64,000 bases of DNA from Pythium myriotylum. Lineage: Eukaryota; Oomycota; Peronosporomycetes; Pythiales; Pythiaceae. Both the position numbers and the translations under genes were made by a program. Shown here piece by piece: positions 39,866 through 50,594 of this stretch (positions are counted from its first letter, which is position 1; the number at the start of each line of letters is the position of its first letter). Where the stretch lies: positions 248,001 to 312,000 of the forward strand of contig JALJCQ010000009.1 of assembly GCA_023091665.1 (NCBI GenBank), written 5' to 3'. A model generated the notes under the pieces. The model was not told the DNA's origin. It did no database searches and saw only the letters and a list, made by a program, of their open reading frames with translations.

Positions 39866-40622
39866 ATTCGATTCTCGAACTTGCTTAAATGTGCGGCATG
39901 GCGCGGACAGGTCTCCAACATGTGTTGTGTTGGATTACCCTTCGGCGTTGTTAACCTTGTTATTGGGAGGCTCAAGCGCTGCATTGCGTCGGAAACTGTA
40001 GCGCCGACTTCAGCTCCGAGACAGCTCAATCCGCAAATTCACGATCGAAGTCTTGGGTGCCTGACGCCAAAACCGACCACAACAACGGCAAAAGTGTCGC
40101 AGGGAGATCCACAGAGCCTGTTGAGCGCGTCTACTTCCTGCGGAGTGTCATCGGGCGAAACATGCAGTGCCAGGATCTAGGACACGTCGCACTCGCAGCC
40201 CCAGTCATATCTTTCGACACTACTTCAACCATGCTGAAACAGGCTACTGGATGTCATGAGCATGATTTTCTGTGTGTGATTAATGATCTTGCTTCCACGT
40301 TCAGGTTTAAGCTCTCTGACAGGAAGTAATTCAATTGTATAAACAATCATGTGAAGTGGATTCTGGAGAAGCTTGCTGGACAAAGAGATTATTTATGAAG
40401 ATGGTCAAAAGTACGGTGTGATCGCTTGGGGATGTTTCATCTTGTGAATTCAAAACCTCCCTCCGTGTAGTCATTTGGCCAAGCAGTAACCCAAAAATAT
40501 CTGGACTATAACTACAGTGTCTCATGTCCGTTTGATCGAAGTCTCCGGCGAGAGACCACAGCAGTCAGAAGCAATACAAACTGCCAGCTACCGAACACCA
40601 CTAGAGCGTGTCTCCTTGCAGA
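39866..40622. other. 3' flank of pseudogene D
   Basis: Bases 39850-40190 resemble the 3' flank of copy A (29925-30450). The remainder is 5' flank of copy E. No gene seen. Confidence 0.5.
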
Positions 40623-42405
40623 ATGCCTCGCTTTGTCTCCCGATTGATGACCATTTGGGAGGCTGTTCAAGTTGAACTCCAAGGCCGTTACTCGCTCCAG
40701 AGGTTCAAAGACCTTCTCGCGCACGCGAAATCCTCCTCCAAGCTGAAGAACATGGCCATCGTTGTGCTCGCACCCATGCCGACTCTGTTCGTGCTTCTCG
40801 TTCTCGATGCGCTACCCATGAAATCGCCATATCTTGGCCTTGCACAGCAGACCCCGTTGTTCTTCTTCCGCCTTTGTATTGTTTGTGTTCTACCGCCACT
40901 GGTATTCCCCCACAACATGCATATTTGCAATCCTCAGCTGTCACTTTCGACCCCGCGTCGTGCTCTAATTGCTGTGACAGTAATGATGGTGTTCTTGCTT
41001 AATTTCATCTCTCTTGGCAAGCTGTGGGCGTTTCCGACCTCCTTCGGCTTCCAACTATGCCAATAGCGTTGGGTTTATTGTACTGGACGTGGAAAGATCA
41101 GCTAGAGGCCAACCGAGATGTGAAAACCAAAGCTGCGTGCTATGTGCAGGCCCTCATGGCCCAAGCGAGCCTTTTCTCTGCGTATACGGCGTACTACTGC
41201 GCATTCACACTTGCCGGAAAGACCTACCAGCCGTTTGTCTCCTTCGTTCTCCCGATCTTGAAAATGATTTTCAAGAATTCCATTCGCGAGGGCTTGTATT
41301 ACGTCGAGGATCTGGCGCCAGTGATGATCGTCTGCAACATCGATGCCTTCCATGTCATGTTCGTTTCCACAACTATTCAACAATCTGAAGGTTACACAGC
41401 AATCGTGTATATAATGGCCGTCGATCTGATACAGTCGCTTGTAGCATACTCTGAGGTCGTTGCAATCGTTCGACAGGTGAACCAGTTTGCAAAAGAGAGC
41501 AGAGGCACATTTAAGCGCGAAATGGGGCCACAGGAATCGCGCCGTGTCTCGTCGCGATTCGCGTCATTGCTGAAGTTTGAGTATGGTGTCATTGATTATG
41601 CCAACTACTTAATTGACAAATATCCTCGGATCCGTGACAACCCGATCGTCGCGCTGCCTCGCCACATGCAGGATGAACTGCACGTAATTGGCCCACGTTT
41701 GTCGGACGTAACATCTTTCACAGCGCGTATTCATCCTACGAACTCAGATCAGAGATACTCAACTCAGAGTGTTAGCGTTCAGCCTAGACAAGGTTCTCTC
41801 CGATCCATGAATCCAGCTAGACAAGACGAGCTGAGTGACGAGGAGAGATCTCAGATTCAATGCGTCTCTCGGATGCTCAAGGTGCTGCACATGATCGAGT
41901 TCTACGTACTGATCGAGTACATGGAAGTGGTGATCTCGATGGTTTACTGTATGTTTATGCATGTCCCCCAACCTGAAGTAGTGTGGCTTCATTTACAAAC
42001 GAGTCGTGTCCAGCGCTGTACATGGTAGCAATCATGCACATGCCGAATCGCGTCTATTACAAGCAGTTCAGCGCTCTGCCAGACGATGATGTACACAAAC
42101 CGGTCAAAAATCTCGCAGTTTACACCATGCTCGAGCTGGTTTCGTTCGTGGTCTTCGTACTGGTCATCGATCAACAGCTCCACCACATGTCATCACTGCA
42201 GCAGTTGGCGTTTGTGCTCCAGAGAGAATGGAAGATCGTGGTGCCGACATTGATTTCCGTGGCCGTGCTGGTCGTGCAGTTTTCGTTTGAACACAACGGT
42301 TCGTGGCATGTCTCTTTTTATTTTTTATTCATTCCTTCTACTAACGACGTCTGAGAGGCAGGTTACGACTTTACGTTTCGTTTTGAATGGATCAAACACA
42401 ACTAG
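40623..42405 (+). pseudogene. Membrane family subfamily II copy E (16-bp deletion)
   Basis: Exons 40623-41948, 42014-42298 and 42362-42405 with conserved splice sites. Compared with copy B, 16 bp are missing just after TTCCAACT at about 41051, so the frame stops two codons later (QLCQ stop). Downstream the sequence is open in the shifted frame and well conserved (FSAYTAYYCAFTLAG, SFVLPILKMIFKNSIRE). It would encode only the first ~145 residues. The deletion is large enough that sequencing error is unlikely. Confidence 0.8.
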
Positions 42406-42595
42406 TAAACGCAACCTTGCACGAAGGTATTTGTGAAAATTTTTTGATCAACTACTGCGTGAACAATATGATTTTGGCTGATACATTGTCGGTGCATGGT
42501 TCCAGTATCGAGGTGTTTTGCAGTCAAAGCCAGCTCTGATCAACTCTTCTAGCACAGTGACACGACCTTTTCTACCTCCTTACGTACGCCCCTTC

Positions 42596-43722
42596 TCAAT
42601 GATCACCTTCATGGATCACGAACTCGAGGTGCTCATACGCCGCGCGTTGCATCTCATGGGACATTCGTAGTCGCTCCAACAGCGCTGATTCCTCTTGCTC
42701 CATCTGCTCAATCAGTGCTTCGTTACGCAGCCGTCGCTCATGCTCACTTGCGAGCTTCTCTCTCGCACGCCGCATAAGTTCGTGTTCGTGCTGTCTGCGT
42801 GCAGCGTCTCGCTTCTGCAGCGCGGACTTCTCCTGTGAGCGTATCTCGTACGATCGCTCAGACAGCTGACGATGCTCGACGTCACGCTTATGGCGGATGC
42901 GTTGGAGGTGGGAAGCTCGCTCAGCTCGCGTCTCCTGTACGATTTGGGACCTCGAGGCGTTGATCGCGCTCATATTCTGGTGCTTTCGACTGCGTGACGT
43001 CGCTACAGCTAGCTCTAGGAATCAACCACAACACAGAAGCTCAGTGGAGTGAATTTACAGGACAGGAGATATTCAAACTCACGATTGTAGTCGTGCGTGC
43101 GTCGAATTTCGGCCTGAAGCTCGTCGAAAGCGCGTTGCTTGGCGCGTTGGTGCTCGGCGTTACGCCGTTTGATGGCCTCAATCTCCTTGGCTCGGCGGTT
43201 GGCTTCGTCGATGCGTCTCTGTGCCTTGGCTTCTTCCGCCCGCAAGTGGATCAGGCGGTTCGACAGCGTCTGTACATCGACTTCGGTCTTCTTGCGCTCG
43301 TTTTTCGCCTCGAGCATGGCGCTCGTGAGCTGGGTTAAGGCACCGTCTGAGTCGTCATCTTCATCGTACTTGTAATCGCTGTGAGTGGCTGGTGTCTTGC
43401 GGCTTGGCGAACGACAATCCACTGATGGCAAGTCAATATCGTCAGCATTGGCCTCAAACCACTCGAGGAACGTGAGTTTTGCGATCTCGCCCGTCGCATT
43501 CGGATCCATGTCATCCAAAGCGCGATCCAGTACACGAGGAGCACAGCTGAAGCCCATGTCTAAAAGAAGCGATCCGAGGTGCTCGGTGCCGAGACACCCG
43601 TTGCCTGCATCGTAGCGCGCGAAGAGTGCGTCGAAGCACGGCGTTTCGCTCTCGTTCTCAGCATCGCGTACGGCTTTCTCTGTTGCGGTGCTGTCGTCAT
43701 CGTACGCGTCGCCCTCACGCAT
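42596..43722 (-). CDS. EF-hand-like and coiled-coil protein
   Basis: Two exons (43722-43083 and 43002-42596) joined by an 80-nt GT-AG intron give 348 residues. Residues ~25-95 have the helix-loop-helix look of a degenerate EF-hand pair (FDALFARYDAGNGCLGTEHL, then LDDMDPNATGEIAKLTFLEW); the calcium ligands are incomplete. After an acidic Ser/Asp linker, the rest is a long Arg/Glu/Gln-rich coiled coil across both exons (for example AEEAKAQRRIDEANRRAKEI and RREQKSALQ-like heptads). Such proteins are often cytoskeletal or flagellar, but no family was recognised. The single-exon alternative ends early in VVVDS; the intron keeps the coiled coil going, which favours splicing. Confidence 0.7.
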
Positions 43723-43972
43723 TGCGGGTCACTACCAAAGCACGCACTTGAGAAGTGAGTACAGACAGCGGATCAGAATCATAACCCACGATAGTTCTAT
43801 TCAGCAGCCGAGCAGCGAGGCTGCAACGCGTCGCTGGTTGGCATTGCTCTGAGCATTTTCTTAGTCAGATACGCTAATCAAAAATAGCGGAAACCTTAGG
43901 AGAGGTCCGTGAGTCCTTCTGCTGGTACATCAGAGACCCCTATCAGAAACGCCGTGGCTCTGAGTTTTACTT

Positions 43973-45607
43973 CTATGGTTTGCGCCAGATCGCGTCTGAC
44001 ATCTTGGCCACATCAATCATGGCGGGGACATCGTGCACGCGAAGTAGGTCGGCACCTTGCTGGATTGCGGCCGAGCACGTCGCAGCTGTACCCCAAGCGC
44101 GATCTTTCGGCTCTGGGCGACCGCAGATCTGGCCGATAAATCCCTTACGAGATGCCCCAACTAGCACTGGTAGAGAGTGACAGAGATTCTTGAGTTCTCC
44201 AAGACGGCGGAGCACGCTGAGGTTGAGTTCGCCGCTCTTAGCAAATCCGATGCCAGGGTCGACGATGATGTTCCACGAGTAAACACCAGCGCGAGTCGCA
44301 GTCATGACACGCTCATTGAGGTAGATAGCAACGTCTCGCACTACGTCTTCATATTGCTGGACGAGCGCACAGTCAGCAAATGAGTTTATCGATACGAGAA
44401 CACTAAAGCAGATCTCTCCGTTAGACCTACCTTGAGCCCTGTCATGGTCTGTGGGTTGCCACGCATGTGCATCATCACGAACTGTGCAAATAAGCACTGT
44501 CAGATGAGTGCATCCAAACCCACTTCAGAAGTCGGAACAACGTACCGGAACGCGTAGTTTTGCGACAGTCGCTAGCATCTCAGGGTCTTTTTCGCCTGCG
44601 GAGACGTCGTTGATGACGTTTGCGCCGGCTTCGATCGCCTGCAACGCGACTTGAGCTTTTGTCGTGTCGATAGAGATAGGAATTTGGCTTTTCTCTCGGA
44701 TTCCCTTGATCACGGGGATGACGCGCTTCAGTTCCTCCTCCAGAGAGACTGGCGCAGCGCCAGGCTTCGTGGACTCGCCGCCAATGTCAACAATATCAAC
44801 GCCGTGGGCCGCCATCTCAAGCGCCTTCTCAATCGCAATCTCAGCTGTCGACAAGTCGTTACCATCGCTAAAGCTATCTGGCGTGACGTTCAGAATGCCC
44901 ATAACGAAAGTTTTAGTCCCGAGTTGCCATGGGTCCTGCTTCACAACAGGTAGCAGCGATACAGGTGGCGCATACGCGGTCGCAGAGCTCTGCAAGACGT
45001 CTCGCAACTCGCGCATCGTCTTGCCTGCGACGGGGTGTACAAAATCCGGCGCGATGTCGCAAATGGGTACAAGCACAAAGTCACGTTCGACGATCCGCTC
45101 GTGGGGAATGATCAATGGTCCTTCCGACGTGTCGGTCGAGACCACCTCGTCACCATAGAACAGCACATCCACGTCGATAACACGAGGGCCATACCTAGCC
45201 AGCATCTTCGAATGAGACCGAATAATCCACCACCACAAAGAAGTCCCCATGTGGCCGTACGCACCGGAAGGAGACCGTGCGACCGATATCTTTCTCGATC
45301 GATTTGAAGGCCTCAAGCAGCGGTGCAGGCGCGAGCGTCGTCGTCAACTCGACCACGATGTTGAAGAACGACGGCTGGTCCTCGACGTACTGCGGCGCCG
45401 TGCAGTACAAGCGCGAGGTCGCGACGAGCGGGCCGGCGCGCGTCTGGAGCAGCGCGAGCGCGCCTTCTAAGTGCGCGATCTTGTCGCCTACAGAGCCGTT
45501 CTGAGCGCCCACGCGACGCAAAGCTCACCGGCGATTAGTAGACGCGTACCTAGATTCGTGCCCAGCGCCGCGAACACGCGCACGGGCGATGGAGTCGTCG
45601 CAGCCAT
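43973..45607 (-). CDS. Bifunctional HPPK-dihydropteroate synthase (folate synthesis)
   Basis: Five exons (45607-45550, 45487-45265, 45194-44546, 44481-44431, 44356-43973) join in frame to 454 residues; introns are 62, 70, 64 and 74 nt. The N-terminal domain is 6-hydroxymethyl-dihydropterin pyrophosphokinase: ALGTNLGDKIAHLEGAL, SRLYCTAPQYVEDQPSFFN, and RYGPRVIDVDVLFYG with the metal-binding DVDV. The C-terminal domain is dihydropteroate synthase: GILNVTPDSFSDG, VDIVDIGGESTKPGA, ISIDTTKAQV, INDVSAG, MMHMRGNPQTM, and VDPGIGFAKS and LVGASRKGFIG. It makes 7,8-dihydropteroate from pterin and p-aminobenzoate, and is the sulfonamide target in other organisms. No dihydroneopterin aldolase domain is attached. 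Confidence 0.93.
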
Positions 45608-45789
45608 TCTCTCGGTCCAACTGATCGTCTTCAGCGAAGCTCGCGAGGAGCTACGAGACCATCATTCATATTTAGTGTTGGACAACAGAGCCCTAAAATA
45701 GGGCATTTGCTGAGTTTGAGGGAACTCATGACCCTGCCCCTTGCCATTGGTATCTTCGGAGGCCTCATCCATTCGAACCTTTTTCTCAA

Positions 45790-47618
45790 TCAGGGATGTC
45801 TGACCCATTCAAACCGGAACGTAAAGTCGTAACCTGCCTCTCAGGCGCCGTTAGTAGTGAAAAGTAATGGGAAATGGAGGAGAATCCTTGATGCCACGAA
45901 CCGTTGTGTTCAAACGCGAATTGCACGACAAGCACGGCAACGGAAATCAGCGTCGGCACCACGATCTTCCATTCTCTCTGGAGCACAAACGCCAACTGCT
46001 GCAGTGATGACATGTGCTGGAGCTGTTGATCGATGGCCAGTAAGAAGACCACGAACGATACCAGCTCGAGTATGGTGTAAACTGCGAGACTTTGGACTGA
46101 TTTGTGTACTTCATAGTCTGGATAGTCTGGTAGAGTGTTGAGCTGCTTGTTGTAGACGCGATTCGGCATGTGCATTATTGCTACAACGTACAGTGCTGTT
46201 ACATAACTCATTTGTTAGAAGCCATAGCAGTTGAGGCTTGGGGTACAGGTACTATATAAACGTACAGTAAACCATCGAGATCACCACTTCCATGTACTCG
46301 ATCAGCACGTAGAACTCGATCATGTGCAGCATCTTGAGCATCCGAGAGACGCACTGAAGTTGGGATCTCTCCTCGTCGCTCAAATCGTCTTGTCTAGCTG
46401 GATTCATGGATCGGAGAGAACCTTGTCTTGGCTGAACGCTAACACTCTGAGTCGAACGTCCATCGTGTGAATTCATTGGATGGACGCGCGTCATGAAAGA
46501 TGTCACGTCCGACAACGCGGACCAATTACTTGATGTTCGTTCTGCATGTGGCGAGGCAGCGCGACGATCGGGTGGTCACGGATCCGAGGGTAGTTGGCGA
46601 TCAAGTAGTTGGCGAAGTCAATCACTCCGTACTCGAACTTCAGCAACGAACCGAGTCGTGACATCGTCAACGAAGAGGCGCGTCGTGAACCATTTGTTCC
46701 CGAGTCATGTTTGTCGGTAACTCTGCTTTCTTTTGCGAACTGGTTCACCTGTCGAACGATCGCAACGACCTCGTAGTATGCCACGAGCGATTGTGCTATG
46801 TCGACACCCATGATGAATATGATTGTGGTGAGACCTTTCGATTCCTGAATTGTAGTCGACACAAACATGACATGAAAGGCGTCAATGTTACAGACGATCA
46901 TCACTGGCGCGAGATCTTCAACATAATACAAACCCTTACGCATTGAATTCTTGAAAATCATTTTCAAGATCGGGAGAACGAAGGAGACAAACGGCTGGTA
47001 GGTCTTTCCGGCAAGTGTGAATGCGCAGTAATACGCAGTATATGTAGTGAGAAGGTTCATTTGAGCCATGAGTGCTTGGATATAACAGACGGCTTTGGTC
47101 TTCACTTCTGAGTTGGCTTCTAGCTGATCTTTCCACGCGTGGTACAGCAAACCCAACGCTATTGGCATTGCAGGAAAGATCGAGAGTTGGAAGCCGAAAG
47201 GAGTCGGGAATGCCCACAACGTACCAAGAATGATGAAATCGGTCATGACGACGGTCGTCACAGCGATGGCCATTACAGCAAGGCGTGAGGTCGATAATGA
47301 CAGCTGAGGATTGCAAATATGCATGTTGTGCGGGAATACCAGTGGCGGAAGAACACAAACAATACCAAGCCGAAAGAAGAACCAAGGGGTCTGCTCTGCA
47401 AGGCCAAGCTGTGGCGACTTCATGGGCAGTGCATCTAGGAGTAGAAGTACGAATAGAGTCGAAAATGGCGGAAGCAGGATAGTGGCTGCGTTTCTGGCTA
47501 TGGAGGAGGCTTTAGCGTGCGCGAGAAGGTCTTTGAACCTATGCAGTGAGTAACGTCCTTGGAGTTCAACTTGTACAGCCTCCCACATGGTCAAAAGTCG
47601 GGAGACGTAAGGATTCAT
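45790..47618 (-). pseudogene. Membrane family subfamily II copy F (inverted, frameshifted)
   Basis: Exons (minus) 47618-46266, 46195-45902 and 45833-45790 follow the family pattern. Exon 2 carries nine extra bases (DYPDYE). One base is missing near 46515-46520, where copy E reads CCACGTTTGTCGG and this copy reads CCGCGTTGTCGG. The frame therefore stops soon after QVIGPRCRT, while the remainder is open in another frame. It is the only member on the minus strand and lies beside the folate gene. A truncated protein of ~370 residues would keep most membrane helices but lose the conserved C-terminus. Confidence 0.8.
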
Positions 47619-48300
47619 CTCCCACGGACTCAACGCAAAGTTCTTAGTGTTGCCGTCTTGCAGTTGGGTCGTGCAGCTCGAAGGAGACAATGTAAAAGGG
47701 AGAGTCACGTTTGCAGCTGAGGCGTGTCCTCGGCGAACTCATACAGAACGCAAGCTATTATAGTCTCCTGGTATATTTTAAGCACCATGTGCGCTTAGCA
47801 GTGGCAGCTATGTGTACCCCGCTGGACATGTTCAATAACACGTTGCTGTGCTGACGAAGAATCACTTTCAAAAGATTAAGAATTTTTTTATCACCCCACT
47901 CGATTGTCGACATGTCCCTTACCCAACCTGGGCAGTACAAGCAATTTCCGAGCGATCGGAAAGTCGTCTTCAAAGGATCGAGAGTAGCTGGAGTTCTGGG
48001 AGTATTTAATAGAATCGTATCTGATGATGACACGCGGGGTCTCGGTTGTCAAGGTCTTCTCAACCATTGTCATAACGCACATAGAAGGGTCGTTTCAGAT
48101 TTCATTCAGATTCGCCAACAAGCGAGCAGGAGAAAACTGCTTCCTACCTAGACTCTGCTGCCCTTCGTCGAAGCACGAATACCTGCGCCTCGTGCGTATC
48201 TCCATCTCGTCGAGTCGTTCAACCAATCGAAAGGCTCTCCTCGTCTGAGAACACCACTAGCTAAAATAATCTCTTTGACAACCGACTCGACATAAATTAT

Positions 48301-48319
48301 GACATATCCTCGATATGTC
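48301..48319. repeat. Perfect 8-bp inverted repeat
   Basis: GACATATC (48301-48308) and GATATGTC (48312-48319) with a 3-nt centre, about 100 bp before the next start codon. Confidence 0.55.
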
Positions 48320-48335
48320 CGAATCTAATCCATTC

Positions 48336-48349
48336 AGGACACGTGTCCT
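48336..48349. promoter_or_regulatory. 14-bp palindrome with CACGTG core
   Basis: AGGACACGTGTCCT is a perfect palindrome centred on an E-box/G-box, 74 bp before the ATG at 48423. It is a candidate bHLH or bZIP site; function inferred. Confidence 0.5.
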
Positions 48350-48422
48350 AATGTCCATGACCTAGATTAGGACCCATTACGTTTTGGTCCCCTTTTTCGC
48401 GGCATTCGTGAATGGCTCGACC

Positions 48423-49541
48423 ATGGAAGCAGGTACGCTCGTCGGCGCGCGGTTCGCGGGGCTCTTGAGCGCGCCACAGGACGCGCCGAGCCCTTTCGAC
48501 CGGCGGAACGACTCACGCGGCGTCTCTTCTCTCTTGTCTCGCAGCGAGCGCGGATCCGGAGCAGTTCTACTTGCTGCGCGGGCCGGACAAGAGTACGTTC
48601 TCGTTCTTGTGTCCTCGAGGGGGTTTACAGTGCGGTCTGATCGCTTTGTGTGTGGTTCTCTCGTGGCAGTCGGCTCGGACGACGTGGACTACCATGACCT
48701 CTTGAAGGCCTACAAGCTCGAGTCCCACTTGGCCAAGATGGCCAAGACCACGCTGCCAACGACGTACCAGCATTTCCTGCGCGGCGTCGGCGAGAACAAG
48801 TCGTGCGCGGGCGTCAAGGGCGACCTCGTGGAGCTGCTGCAGGGCGTGCCGTTCGACCGACCGATCGAGCCGTTCCCGGAGAACGTGATCAAGAGTGCGC
48901 TGCAGCTGCCGCCGGCGAGCAAGAGCGGACCGGTCATGCACCCGGTCAATGGCCGAGCCAAAGCGAGCGGACTCATCCACGCGCCGCCAGCGACGGCGAG
49001 CGAGAAGCAGCAGCAGGAAGAGAAGCTCAAGGCTAAGAGCAAGGACGACAAGGACAAGAAAGAGAAGAAAGAAAAGAAGAAGGAGAAGCGGAAGCGCGAA
49101 GACGGCGAGATGCTCCAGAAAGTGCTGGCGCCGCTGGTCGCTGAGCTCAAGGCTCTCACGTGGGCTGGCTGGATCATCAACGGCAAACCGGGGAACCCGT
49201 TCATCCAGAAAATCACCAAGGAGAACTGCAAGCGGCTCGGCGTCCCGAACTACTTCGACTATATCAAGGACCCGATGGACCTGACCCGCATCAAGGAGAA
49301 AGTGGAGCGAGCCGAGTACACCAAGATCGACCAGTTCACTGCAGACATCAAGCTCATGGTTGCCAATGCCAAGACGTTCAATCGTGTCGGCGAGCCCGTC
49401 CATCAAATGGCCATCGAGATCGAGCAGCTGTATGTGTCCAAAGTGCCAACGTACAGTGCCGCCTTTGAGGATCTCCAGAGCGAACGCAAGAAGCGCAAGA
49501 AGGAGAAGAAGAAGGACAAGAAGAAGAAGAAAGACAAGTAA
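48423..49541 (+). CDS. Med19-like / bromodomain fusion protein
   Basis: Exons 48423-48432, 48545-48592 and 48670-49541 (introns 112 and 77 nt) join in frame to 309 residues. The short exons are supported because exon 2 then reads DPEQFYLLRGPDK and exon 3 continues DYHDLLKAYKLESHLAKMAK. This is the Med19 pattern, with LPTTYQHFLRGVG, LVELLQGVPFDRP and IKSALQLPP following as in Mediator subunit 19. A long Lys/Glu tract comes next. The second half is a bromodomain (~residues 195-290): WIINGKPGNPFIQKIT, VPNYFDYIKDPMDL, and ANAKTFNR with the acetyl-lysine-binding Asn. A Lys-rich tail ends the protein. Such a protein could tie Mediator to acetylated histones. Med19 identity is by pattern recognition; the bromodomain is certain. 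Confidence 0.75.
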   Translation: MEAGTLVGARFAGLLSAPQDAPSPFDRRNDSRGVSSLLSRSERGSGAVLLAARAGQEYVLVLVSSRGFTVRSDRFVCGSLVAVGSDDVDYHDLLKAYKLESHLAKMAKTTLPTTYQHFLRGVGENKSCAGVKGDLVELLQGVPFDRPIEPFPENVIKSALQLPPASKSGPVMHPVNGRAKASGLIHAPPATASEKQQQEEKLKAKSKDDKDKKEKKEKKKEKRKREDGEMLQKVLAPLVAELKALTWAGWIINGKPGNPFIQKITKENCKRLGVPNYFDYIKDPMDLTRIKEKVERAEYTKIDQFTADIKLMVANAKTFNRVGEPVHQMAIEIEQLYVSKVPTYSAAFEDLQSERKKRKKEKKKDKKKKKDK

Positions 49542-49622
49542 ATGGCCAGCCAAAGCAAGACGAAACCTGGGTGGAACCCCAGCACACAAACGAAACAGTA
49601 ATAAATACTTGATGCTCCAGAA

Positions 49623-50462
49623 TCACATGACGAGCCGCTGGGCCTCACGGCGACCTCGCAAACGAGCGTCTAGTTGTGGAGGGACTGGCAAGACCCACAA
49701 AATAGGGTTGCGCCCGAAGTACACGCGCACGTGGAGCCAGAACGGATACCGCTCGAACTCGCCCGGTTTGCCCGTGATGTACTCGAGCGTGGTCTTGCCC
49801 CGTCGAAGCAGCCAGACGTGAAACAAAAAGTAGCCCGCGAGGATGCCGCCGATCGCGAGCGACAGCGTCCAGGAAACTTGCAGGAGCGTCTTGTGCTGGT
49901 GGCGCTCGGCGTTGATCTGCGGGTCCTGCGAGAACATGAGCGTCGCGACCATCGAGTTGAAGACCAGGCAGCACGCCGACGTGTACAGCAGGAAGAGCAA
50001 GAAGTACTTCTTGTTGGTCCACCCGACGCAGTTGTGTGTCCACGGGCAGTGGTGGTCCTGCGCATCCCGACGAGAAGCCAAATCAACATCCATCGCGCAT
50101 TTCTAACTGAGACCGTGATGACCAGAACGTACCATGCGGTAGACGCAGCGGCGACAGGCCGAGCAGTGGTGCACGTGGGCCGGCTTGAGCGCGTCGCAGC
50201 GCTCGCAGTAGCCGCCGTCGTCTCTGGCGTCCTTGGCGTCCTCGTCGCCGTCTTCGGCCGCGCGCACACGAGCGTCGACGGCAAAGTGCGCCGGCCCGGC
50301 GTGCGTGGCCATGCTCAGCGCGTAGGTCCAGAGCATGAGCGCGGCGGTTACGCAGTAGGTTACGTTGGCGCCGTAGGAGGCGTGGAAGCGCGCGATCGAG
50401 AGCCAGACGAAGAGCTTGGTGGCCATGAGCGCGACCGCGAGGCCGACGACGACGAGCCCCAT
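49623..50462 (-). CDS. DHHC-type protein S-palmitoyltransferase
   Basis: Two exons (50462-50133, 50057-49623) with a 75-nt GT-AG intron give 254 residues. Two membrane helices lie at the N-terminus ([18 protein letters not shown], and [18 protein letters not shown]). The Cys-rich domain follows: [20 protein letters not shown], then RCVYRM joined to [12 protein letters not shown] across the splice site. The DHHC catalytic site is therefore created only by splicing. Two more helices come after, then the conserved KTTLEYI (TTxE). The enzyme palmitoylates membrane proteins at Golgi or endosomal membranes. It converges with the Med19-like gene, 81 bp apart. Confidence 0.92.
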
Positions 50463-50594
50463 TGTATTGGATTGAGCTCCTCAAATGACGTCGAAAAGGG
50501 GTTACGTTTTTATCCAAAAGGGGGTTACATCTGGTTCTTAATCAAAAAGAGTTCGTAACAGGCATGAAAAAGCGTGTAAGTGTTGGTATAGAGA

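Larger units (their letters stand above)
47619..48422. other. Intergenic region between copy F and the Med19-like gene
   Basis: The left part is 5' flank of copy F. No gene was recognised in 47750-48290. Two palindromes upstream of the next gene are listed separately. Confidence 0.5.

Noticed and set aside
45770..45782. T-loop-like GGTTCGAAT on the minus strand
   Set aside because: No stem around it and no anticodon or acceptor arms, so not a tRNA.
48567..49589. 340-codon minus-strand frame
   Set aside because: Antisense of the Med19-like/bromodomain gene; Leu-rich runs arise from Lys codons on the other strand.
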